Assembly (NCBI RefSeq): GCF_000426245.1
Contig: NZ_AUEZ01000035.1
Coordinates: 1 to 64,000 of the forward strand
Source of the DNA: Bradyrhizobium sp. Ai1a-2
GTDB taxonomy: Bacteria > Pseudomonadota > Alphaproteobacteria > Rhizobiales > Xanthobacteraceae
Reading direction: 5' to 3'
DNA length: 64,000 nt
Both the position numbers and the translations under genes were made by a program. A model generated the notes under the pieces. That model was not told where the DNA came from. It saw only the letters and a program-made list of their open reading frames with translations, and searched no databases. Shown piece by piece: positions 16,831-24,080 of the stretch (positions are counted from its first letter, which is position 1; each line of letters opens with the position of its first letter).

Positions 16831-17745
16831 TCACGCGCTATGATTTGGAGATATCGACTCCAGCGTCGGGGCGACTTCGCGCGCGACCTGGACCAGGGCC
16901 GCGATCAAAGGGGTCATCGGGTCGCGCTGCGGGATCACCAGGCCGATGCTGTAGTTCACCACAGGGTCGACGATCGGAATGCTGCGCACGGCGTCGGCGA
17001 GGCCGAGTGTCTCCGCGAGTTTTGCCGGCATCACGCTTGCCCAGCGCCCCGTCTTTACGTGGGTGTAGAGAACGAGCAGCGAGTTCGAAGTCAGCGTCGG
17101 CGTTGCTTCCGCGCCGACCGAACGAAGTGCGCGATCGATGATGCGGCGGTTCTGCATGTCGGGCGTCAGCAGGCAGAGCGGCACCTGGCCGACCTCTTTC
17201 CACGTGACGGTGTCGCGATCGCCGAACATGGCGTCGGGTGATGTCAGCAACCGGTAGCTCTCGTTATAGAGGCGGATGGTGCGAACCTTGCCGATCGGCT
17301 CGTTCTCGATATAGGTCAGCCCGGCATCGACCTCGAGGTTCTCCAGGAGGCCCAGCACGTCGGACGAGGTGCAGGACTGGATGCGGAAACGCACGTCGGG
17401 ATGACGGGCGCGGAACGGCGTGGTGAGCGAAGCCACCATGCCGAGCACAGTCGGGATCGCCGCGATCCGGATTTCGCCGGAGAGCTTGTGCCTCAGCCCG
17501 TTGATCTCCTCCCGCATCGCGCGGGCATCGCCGACAATACGCCGCGCCCAATCGAGCGCACGCTCGCCCTCGGGCGTAAAGCCCTGGAAGCGGGAGCCGC
17601 GCTGCACCAGCATCACGCCGAGGAGATCTTCGAGCTGCTTAAGGCTCGTCGACATCGTCGGCTGGGTGACGCCGCAGGCCTCCGCGGCGCGGCCGAAATG
17701 TCGCTCCTTTGCGAGTGCCAACAGGAGTTCAAGTTTGTCGATCAA
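16831..17745 (-). CDS. fdsR: LysR-family regulator of formate dehydrogenase
   Basis: 304 residues. Winged helix-turn-helix in 1-62 (HFGRAAEACGVTQPTMSTSLKQLEDLLGV), then a LysR substrate-binding domain (GEIRIAAIPTVLGMVASLTTPF, GLTYIENEPIG, TWKEVGQVPLCLLTPDMQNRRIIDRA). It is divergently oriented to fdsG with a 236-base shared spacer, the usual arrangement for a LysR regulator and its target; FdsR of Cupriavidus occupies the same position. It probably senses formate or a related signal and controls the fds operon and itself. Symbol assigned from context; the sensing ligand cannot be read from sequence. Confidence 0.85.
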   Translation of the reverse strand: MIDKLELLLALAKERHFGRAAEACGVTQPTMSTSLKQLEDLLGVMLVQRGSRFQGFTPEGERALDWARRIVGDARAMREEINGLRHKLSGEIRIAAIPTVLGMVASLTTPFRARHPDVRFRIQSCTSSDVLGLLENLEVDAGLTYIENEPIGKVRTIRLYNESYRLLTSPDAMFGDRDTVTWKEVGQVPLCLLTPDMQNRRIIDRALRSVGAEATPTLTSNSLLVLYTHVKTGRWASVMPAKLAETLGLADAVRSIPIVDPVVNYSIGLVIPQRDPMTPLIAALVQVAREVAPTLESISPNHSA

Positions 17746-17981
17746 GAAGGCCTCATCAGCTCTGGCATGCCACTTCGAATATAACGATCACAGCCGGGAC
17801 GAACACGCAAAAAGCCGTACCCCACAAGGTGTTCCGCTACCAATTCTATTTCTATATTGACCGATTTCATATCCCAATCGATCGCTGTTCACGATCGCAG
17901 CATGAGACAGCTTTATTGATATCTGGATCGATTCCAACTCTCATAGGAGCGACAGAAAATCCTCCGATTTGAGAAGCATGG
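17746..17981. promoter_or_regulatory. Divergent fdsR-fdsG promoter region
   Basis: 236 bases, AT-rich relative to the flanking genes. ATTGATATCTGGATCGAT (17915-17932) is an imperfect dyad with a LysR-type T-N11-A look, and CGATCG occurs twice (about 17878-17897). These are candidate FdsR sites. No clear -35/-10 pair could be settled by eye. Confidence 0.3.
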
Positions 17982-18458
17982 ATGACATCGGCCTACGAAC
18001 CCTGGAACGAAGCGCGCGGCGCCGAGATCATCGCTGAGCACGCCAAGCTCGAAGGCGCGACGCTGGTGATCCTGCACGCCCTGCAGGAAGCCTTCGGCTA
18101 CGTGCCCGAGCCCGCTATCCCGATGGTCGCTTCCGCGCTCAATTTGTCGCGCGCCGAGGTTCATGGCGTGTTCACCTTCTATCATGATTTCCGCAAGGCG
18201 CCCGCGGGCCGCCATGTGCTGAAGCTCTGCCGCGCGGAGGCCTGCCAGGCCGCTGGCGGCGATGCGCTGGCCGCGCGCGCGGAAGCCAAGCTCGGCGTTG
18301 CGCTCGGCAACACCACGGCCGATGAGCGCGTGACGCTGGAGCCGATCTACTGCCTCGGCCTCTGTGCCACCGCGCCATCAGCGATGCTGGATGGCCGCGT
18401 GGTCGGGCGGCTCGATGAAGCGCGCCTCGATGCGCTGGTGAAGGAGGCGCAGCGATGA
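17982..18458 (+). CDS. fdsG: NAD-dependent formate dehydrogenase gamma subunit
   Basis: 158 residues, NuoE-like thioredoxin-fold protein. Four cysteines for a [2Fe-2S] cluster appear in two pairs: LCRAEACQA and YCLGLCATAPS, the family pattern. In FdsGBAD the cluster lies on or near the electron path from the molybdenum site to FMN. The upstream ATG at 17978 is out of frame, so 17982 is the start, with a modest GAGAAG ribosome site. The TGA overlaps the fdsB ATG (ATGA). First gene of fdsGBACD. Confidence 0.92.
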   Translation: MTSAYEPWNEARGAEIIAEHAKLEGATLVILHALQEAFGYVPEPAIPMVASALNLSRAEVHGVFTFYHDFRKAPAGRHVLKLCRAEACQAAGGDALAARAEAKLGVALGNTTADERVTLEPIYCLGLCATAPSAMLDGRVVGRLDEARLDALVKEAQR

Positions 18459-20011
18459 CGATGCGACTCTTTGTCCCCCGCGATGCCGGCGCGGTCGCCG
18501 TCGGCGCCGATGAGGTCGTAACCGCGCTGGAGCTCGCCGCCGAGAAGCGCGGCTTACGAATCGAGATCATCAGGACCGGCTCACGCGGGCTCTATTGGCT
18601 GGAGCCGATGGTCGAGGTCGCAACAGCAGCGGGCCGGGTCGCGTTCGGACCGGTGAGCGCCATGGACGCAGCTTCCTTGCTCGATGCGATGACAGCCGAC
18701 GCGCCGCATCCGCTGCGGCTGGGCGTCACCGACGACATCCCCTGGCTCAAGCGGCAGACCCGCCTGACCTTCGCGCGCTGCGGCGTTGTCGATCCCCGCT
18801 CGGTCGAGGACTATCGCGCCCATGGCGGCTACAGGGGCCTGGAGCGGGCGCTGACGCTGTCCTCCGACGAGATCCTTGCCGACGTCACCGCCTCCGGCCT
18901 GCGCGGCCGCGGCGGCGCCGGCTTTCCGACCGGCATCAAGTGGAAGACGGTCGCGCAGGCCAGCGCAGATCAGAAATACATCGTCTGCAACGCCGATGAA
19001 GGCGACAGCGGCACCTTCGCCGACCGCATGATCATGGAAGGCGATCCCTTTGTCGTGATCGAGGGGATGACGATCGCCGGCGTCACGGTCGGCGCCACCA
19101 AGGGCTACATCTACATCCGCTCCGAATATCCGCATGCGGTCGAGGCGATGAATGCCGCGATCGCGGCGGCCGGGCGTGCCGGCTATCTCGGCGCGCGCAT
19201 CGGCGGTTCCGCACATAGTTTCGATCTCGAGGTGCGCGTCGGCGCCGGCGCCTATGTCTGCGGCGAAGAGACTTCGCTGCTCGAAAGTCTCGAAGGCCGC
19301 CGCGGCATCGTGCGCGCCAAGCCGCCGCTGCCCGCACACAAGGGCCTGTTCGGGCGGCCGACAGTGATCAACAACGTGCTGTCGTTCGCCGCGATCCCGT
19401 TCATCCTCGACAATGGCGCCAAGGCTTACGCGGATTTCGGCATGGGCCGCTCGCGCGGCACGATGCCGATCCAGCTTGCCGGCAATGTGAAACATGGCGG
19501 CCTGTTCGAGACTGCGTTCGGCATCACGCTCGGCGAGCTTGTCGACGAAATCGGCGGCGGCTCCTTCACCGGCCGTCCGGTGCGCGCGGTGCAAGTGGGT
19601 GGCCCCCTGGGCGCCTACTTCCCGCGCGCTCTCTTTGATACGCCGTTCGACTATGAGGCCTTCGCCGCACGCGACGGATTGATCGGCCATGGCGGCATCG
19701 TCGTGTTCGACGACAGCGTCGATATGGCGAAGCAAGCCCGATTTGCGATGGAATTCTGCGCGATCGAATCCTGCGGCAAGTGCACGCCGTGCCGGATCGG
19801 CTCGACCCGTGGCGTGGAGACCATCGAGAAGATCATGCGCGGCGAGCGCGTGCTCGAAAACCTCGCCCTCGTCGAGGACCTCTGCAACACCATGAAGTTC
19901 GGCTCGCTCTGCGCGCTCGGGGGCTTTACGCCCTACCCCGTGCTGAGTGCGCTCAGGCATTTCCGGGATGATTTCGGCCCGGCACCGGCCCGCTTAGAGG
20001 CCGCGGAATAG
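18455..20011 (+). CDS. fdsB: NAD-dependent formate dehydrogenase beta subunit
   Basis: 518 residues, NuoF-like. The first 120 residues form a thioredoxin-like extension that lacks the usual cluster cysteines. The FMN/NADH domain follows with RGRGGAGFPTGIKWK, NADEGDSGTFADRMIMEGDP and AYVCGEETSLLESLEG, then a SLBB region and the [4Fe-4S] motif ESCGKCTPCRIGSTRG near residue 440 with the fourth Cys in EDLCNTMKFGSLCALGG. This subunit passes electrons from the FeS chain to FMN and reduces NAD+. Translationally coupled to fdsG; 10 bases before fdsA. Confidence 0.93.
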   Translation: MTMRLFVPRDAGAVAVGADEVVTALELAAEKRGLRIEIIRTGSRGLYWLEPMVEVATAAGRVAFGPVSAMDAASLLDAMTADAPHPLRLGVTDDIPWLKRQTRLTFARCGVVDPRSVEDYRAHGGYRGLERALTLSSDEILADVTASGLRGRGGAGFPTGIKWKTVAQASADQKYIVCNADEGDSGTFADRMIMEGDPFVVIEGMTIAGVTVGATKGYIYIRSEYPHAVEAMNAAIAAAGRAGYLGARIGGSAHSFDLEVRVGAGAYVCGEETSLLESLEGRRGIVRAKPPLPAHKGLFGRPTVINNVLSFAAIPFILDNGAKAYADFGMGRSRGTMPIQLAGNVKHGGLFETAFGITLGELVDEIGGGSFTGRPVRAVQVGGPLGAYFPRALFDTPFDYEAFAARDGLIGHGGIVVFDDSVDMAKQARFAMEFCAIESCGKCTPCRIGSTRGVETIEKIMRGERVLENLALVEDLCNTMKFGSLCALGGFTPYPVLSALRHFRDDFGPAPARLEAAE

Positions 20012-20021
20012 GAGAATCGTC

Positions 20022-22898
20022 ATGTCATTGATCGAGGAAGCCGACTTCGGCACGCCGCGCTCCAAATCGGAGACGATGGTCACGCTGACCATCGACGGCA
20101 AGCCCATCACGGTGCCCGAGGGCACCTCCATCATGCGCGCGGCGATGGACGCAGGTCACCAGATCCCAAAACTCTGCGCGACCGACATGGTCGACGCCTT
20201 CGGCTCCTGCCGCCTGTGCCTGGTCGAGATCGAGGGACGCGCCGGCACGCCGGCCTCCTGCACCACGCCAGTGGCGCCCGGCCTGGTGGTTCACACCCAG
20301 ACCGACCGGTTGAAGAAGCTGCGCAAGGGCGTGATGGAGCTCTACATCTCCGACCATCCGCTGGACTGCCTGACCTGCGCCGCCAACGGTGATTGCGAAT
20401 TGCAGGACATGGCAGGCGCGGTCGGCCTGCGCGACGTGCGCTACGGCTATGAGGGCGACAACCACGTGTTCGCCAAGTCCGATGGCGCGGTCAATCCGGC
20501 CTGGATGTCGAAGGACGAGTCCAATCCCTACTTCACTTACGATCCCTCGAAATGCATCGTCTGCTCGCGCTGCGTCCGCGCCTGCGAGGAGGTGCAAGGC
20601 ACGTTTGCGCTGACGATCGCCGGCCGTGGCTTCGACAGCCGCGTCTCGCCCGGCATGAGCGAAAGCTTCCTCGGCTCCGAATGCGTCTCCTGCGGCGCCT
20701 GCGTGCAGGCCTGCCCGACCGCGACGCTGACGGAAAAGTCCGTGATCGAGATCGGTCAGCCCGAGCATTCCGTGGTGACCACCTGTGCCTATTGCGGCGT
20801 GGGCTGCGCCTTCAAGGCCGAGATGCGCGGCGAGGAAGTCGTGCGCATGGTGCCGTACAAGGACGGCAAGGCCAATCGCGGCCACTCCTGCGTCAAGGGC
20901 CGCTTTGCCTGGGGCTATACCAATCACAAGGAACGCATCCTGAAGCCGATGATCCGCGAGCGGATCGAGGATCCCTGGCGCGAAGTATCGTGGGACGAGG
21001 CGTTCTCGTTTGCCGCCGCGAAGTTCAAGGGCATCCAGCAGAAATACGGCCGCGACGCGGTCGGCGGCATCACGTCGTCCCGCTGCACCAATGAAGAGAC
21101 CTATCTGGTGCAGAAATTGATCCGCGCCGGCTTCGGCAACAACAATGTCGATACCTGCGCCCGCGTCTGCCACTCGCCGACCGGCTACGGCCTATCGCAA
21201 ACCTTCGGCACCTCGGCCGGCACGCAGGATTTCGACTCCGTCGAGGAGACCGACGTCGTGATCGTGATCGGGGCCAACCCCGCTTCGGCCCATCCTGTGT
21301 TCGCCTCGCGGCTGAAGAAGCGGCTGCGGCAGGGCGCCAAATTGATCGTGATCGATCCGCGGCGCACCGAGATGGTGGAAGCCCCTCACCTCAAGGCGCT
21401 GCACCTGCCGCTGATGCCAGGCACCAACGTGATGGTCATGACCGCGTTGGCGCATGTCATCGTCACCGAGGGACTCGTCAACGAAACTTTCGTGCGCGAG
21501 CGCTGCGACTGGAGCGAGTTCGAGGAATGGGCCGCGTTCGTCGCACAGCCGAACAACAGCCCGGAAGCGACCGCGATCCTGACCGGCGTCGATCCGAAGG
21601 CCCTGCGCGAGGCGGCGCGCATCTACGCCACCGGCGGCAATGGCGCGATCTATTACGGGCTCGGCGTCACCGAGCATAGCCAGGGCTCGACCACGGTGAT
21701 CGCAATCGCCAACCTCGCGATGGTGACCGGCAATATCGGCCGCCCCGGCGTCGGCGTGAACCCGCTGCGCGGACAGAACAACGTGCAGGGCTCCTGCGAC
21801 ATGGGCTCGTTCCCGCACGAGCTGCCGGGCTACCGCCACATCTCGACGGATGCGGTGCGCGACCAGTTCGAGGCGATGTGGAACGTGACGCTCAACCCGG
21901 AGCCGGGCCTGCGCATCCCCAACATGTTCGACGCCGCGATCGAGGGCACCTTCATGGGCCTCTATGTGCAGGGCGAGGACATCCTGCAGTCCGATCCCAA
22001 CACAAGCCACGTGGTGGCGGCGCTGTCTTCGATGGAATGCGTGATCGTGCACGATCTCTTCCTGAACGAGACCGCGAATTACGCCCACGTCTTCCTGCCG
22101 GGCTCGAGCTTCCTGGAGAAGGACGGCACCTTCACCAATGCCGAGCGTCGTATCCAGCGCGTGCGCAAGGTGATGACGCCGAAGAACGGCATGGCCGACT
22201 GGGAAGTGACGATCGCGCTCGCCAAGGCGATGGGCTTCGAGATGAACTACAGCCATCCCTCCGAGATCATGGACGAGATCGCGGCGCTGACCCCGACCTT
22301 TGCCGGCGTCTCCTATGCCAAGCTCGACGAGCTCGGCTCGGTGCAGTGGCCCTGCAACGAGAAGGCGCCAGAGGGAACGCCAGTGATGCATATTAACGGC
22401 TTCGTCCGCGGCAAGGGCAAGTTCATCGTCACCGAATATCTCGCGACCGACGAGCGCACCGGCCCACGCTTTCCGCTGCTGCTCACCACGGGCCGCATCC
22501 TCAGCCAGTACAATGTCGGCGCGCAGACCCGCCGCACCGAGAATGTGGTCTGGCACAGCGAGGACCGGCTGGAGATGCATCCGCACGATGCCGAGCAGCG
22601 CGGCGTGCGCGACGGTGACTGGGTGCGGCTCAAGAGCCGCGCCGGCGAGACCACGCTGCGCGCGCTCATCACCGATCGCGTCGCGCCGGGCGTGGTCTAC
22701 ACCACGTTCCACCATCCGGACACGCAGGCCAATGTGATCACCACCGACTATTCGGACTGGGCGACCAACTGTCCGGAATACAAGGTCACCGCGGTCCAGG
22801 TCTCGCCGTCCAACGGTCCGTCCGACTGGCAGAAGGCCTATGACGCGCAGGCGAAGCATTCGCGCCGGATCGCGCCGGTCGTGGAAGCCGCGGAGTGA
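20022..22898 (+). CDS. fdsA: NAD-dependent formate dehydrogenase alpha subunit, molybdoenzyme
   Basis: 958 residues. N-terminal NuoG-like part: [2Fe-2S] cysteines (PKLCATD, SCRLCLVE, SCTTP), His/Cys-ligated cluster (HPLDCLTCAANGDC), two [4Fe-4S] motifs (CIVCSRCVRAC, CVSCGACVQACP). The molybdopterin part begins with a further [4Fe-4S] (CAYCGVGC) and has active-site Cys383-His384 in CARVCHSPTG; it is Cys, not selenocysteine, as no in-frame TGA occurs. The C-terminal molydop-binding domain is present (FPLLLTTGRILSQYN). Oxidises formate to CO2 at a bis-guanylyl molybdopterin cofactor in the cytoplasm. AGGAG precedes the start. Confidence 0.95.
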   Translation: MSLIEEADFGTPRSKSETMVTLTIDGKPITVPEGTSIMRAAMDAGHQIPKLCATDMVDAFGSCRLCLVEIEGRAGTPASCTTPVAPGLVVHTQTDRLKKLRKGVMELYISDHPLDCLTCAANGDCELQDMAGAVGLRDVRYGYEGDNHVFAKSDGAVNPAWMSKDESNPYFTYDPSKCIVCSRCVRACEEVQGTFALTIAGRGFDSRVSPGMSESFLGSECVSCGACVQACPTATLTEKSVIEIGQPEHSVVTTCAYCGVGCAFKAEMRGEEVVRMVPYKDGKANRGHSCVKGRFAWGYTNHKERILKPMIRERIEDPWREVSWDEAFSFAAAKFKGIQQKYGRDAVGGITSSRCTNEETYLVQKLIRAGFGNNNVDTCARVCHSPTGYGLSQTFGTSAGTQDFDSVEETDVVIVIGANPASAHPVFASRLKKRLRQGAKLIVIDPRRTEMVEAPHLKALHLPLMPGTNVMVMTALAHVIVTEGLVNETFVRERCDWSEFEEWAAFVAQPNNSPEATAILTGVDPKALREAARIYATGGNGAIYYGLGVTEHSQGSTTVIAIANLAMVTGNIGRPGVGVNPLRGQNNVQGSCDMGSFPHELPGYRHISTDAVRDQFEAMWNVTLNPEPGLRIPNMFDAAIEGTFMGLYVQGEDILQSDPNTSHVVAALSSMECVIVHDLFLNETANYAHVFLPGSSFLEKDGTFTNAERRIQRVRKVMTPKNGMADWEVTIALAKAMGFEMNYSHPSEIMDEIAALTPTFAGVSYAKLDELGSVQWPCNEKAPEGTPVMHINGFVRGKGKFIVTEYLATDERTGPRFPLLLTTGRILSQYNVGAQTRRTENVVWHSEDRLEMHPHDAEQRGVRDGDWVRLKSRAGETTLRALITDRVAPGVVYTTFHHPDTQANVITTDYSDWATNCPEYKVTAVQVSPSNGPSDWQKAYDAQAKHSRRIAPVVEAAE

Positions 22899-22900
22899 GG

Positions 22901-23731
22901 ATGCACGATCCCATCATCAGCGCGGAGCGGCAGGTGTGGCGCGACGGCAGCCTCAGCGACGGCACGCGCCAGATCCCTGAGGAGACGGCGCTGGCGCTGA
23001 CCTACAATGGCGGCACCTACGCCGTGATGATGGGCTCGCCGCAGGACCTGCGCGACTTTGCCGTCGGCTTCAGTCTCAGCGAAGGGGTCGTGGAGTCGCC
23101 GGAAGAGATCGAGACGCTCGACATCATCGAGCTCGACGATGGCATCGAGCTGCGGATGTGGCTCGCGCCTGAGAAGGCCGCGTTGATCAGCGAGCGGCGG
23201 CGGCACATCGCGGGCCCGACCGGTTGCGGCATCTGCGGCATCGATTCGATCGCGGAAGCGGTTCGTCCGGCGGCGATCGTGCCTAAGGGCCGCAGCTTCT
23301 CGCCGCGCGAGATCATGACCGCGATGGCGGCGGTCGCGCCGCTGCAGGCAATCAATCTCAGGACGCGCGCGGTGCATGCCGCGGCGTTCTGGACGCCGGC
23401 GCGTGGCATCGTCGCGCTGCGCGAGGACGTCGGCCGCCACAATGCGCTCGACAAGCTTGCCGGCGGGCTGGCGCAGGCCAGAGTGCCAACCAGCGAGGGC
23501 ATGGTGTTGTTGACGAGCCGCGTCTCGGTCGAGATGGTGCAGAAGACGGCGACCATCGGCGCGCCGCTGATGGTCGCGGTATCGGCGCCAACAGCGCTTG
23601 CCGTGCGCATGGCCGACGCCGCCGGCATCACGCTTGCCGCGATCGCGCGCGCCGACGGGTTCGAGGTGTTCACGCATGCGGGACGGATCGCGACCCGCGC
23701 CGATGCTAGGGAGGCCATCCATGTCGCCTGA
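22901..23731 (+). CDS. fdhD: Formate dehydrogenase accessory sulfurtransferase FdhD/FdsC
   Basis: 276 residues from the ATG at 22901; a GTG at 22895 overlapping the fdsA stop is the alternative. Family marks: FAVGFSLSEGV, the cysteine loop TGCGICGIDSI that carries the persulfide, ALREDVGRHNALDK and LTSRVSVEMVQK. FdhD/FdsC binds the bis-MGD cofactor and hands it, sulfurated, to the formate dehydrogenase. Lies between fdsA and fdsD as in other fdsGBACD operons and overlaps fdsD by 11 bases. Confidence 0.93.
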   Translation: MHDPIISAERQVWRDGSLSDGTRQIPEETALALTYNGGTYAVMMGSPQDLRDFAVGFSLSEGVVESPEEIETLDIIELDDGIELRMWLAPEKAALISERRRHIAGPTGCGICGIDSIAEAVRPAAIVPKGRSFSPREIMTAMAAVAPLQAINLRTRAVHAAAFWTPARGIVALREDVGRHNALDKLAGGLAQARVPTSEGMVLLTSRVSVEMVQKTATIGAPLMVAVSAPTALAVRMADAAGITLAAIARADGFEVFTHAGRIATRADAREAIHVA

Positions 23732-23933
23732 CCGACTGATCTACATGGCCAACCAGATCGGCAAGTTCTTCCAGAACCAGGGGCGTGACCGCGCGGTGCC
23801 GGGCATCGCCGAGCATATCAAGAAGTTCTGGGACCCGCGCATGCGGACGGCGATCTTCGCCCATCTCGACACCGGCGGCACCGGGCTTGATCCGTATGTG
23901 CACGAGGCGCTCGAGAAATTGAAGAAGGCGTAA
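23721..23933 (+). CDS. fdsD: NAD-dependent formate dehydrogenase delta subunit
   Basis: 70 residues beginning MSPDRLIYMANQIGKFF and containing DRAVPGIAEHIKKFWDPRMR, the conserved core of the FdsD family. GGGAGG lies 6 bases before the ATG. The frame extends further upstream inside fdhD without family similarity, so the ribosome site decides the start. FdsD is a small structural subunit needed for active enzyme in relatives. Last gene of the operon. Confidence 0.92.
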   Translation: MSPDRLIYMANQIGKFFQNQGRDRAVPGIAEHIKKFWDPRMRTAIFAHLDTGGTGLDPYVHEALEKLKKA

Positions 23934-23944
23934 GCACGGATTTT

Positions 23945-24021
23945 AGGGTGGGCAAAGCGAAGCGTGCCCACCTTTCTAGCACCGACCGTGGATGGTGGGC
24001 ACGCTTCGCTTTACCCACCCT
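23945..24021. repeat. Long inverted repeat after the fds operon
   Basis: Arms of 28 bases, AGGGTGGGCAAAGCGAAGCG (23945 on) and GGCACGCTTCGCTTTACCCA (to 24021), differ at one base and flank a 21-base spacer. It sits between convergent fdsD and glnE and can act as a two-way terminator. The sequence is a dispersed Bradyrhizobium repeat. Confidence 0.85.
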
Positions 24022-24080
24022 ACGACTCAAGGCGGGACGACATCGAGATTGTGGCTGGGAGATTGTGGCTGGCTGCGCGC

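Noticed and set aside
16558..16834. Two short minus-strand frames upstream of opgG
   Set aside because: They overlap each other in different frames, have no ribosome site and no recognisable pattern; the region is more likely the opgG promoter.
18581..19960. Minus-strand frame opposite fdsB
   Set aside because: Antisense shadow with no motif.
21192..22859. Minus-strand frame opposite fdsA
   Set aside because: Antisense shadow of a strongly conserved gene.
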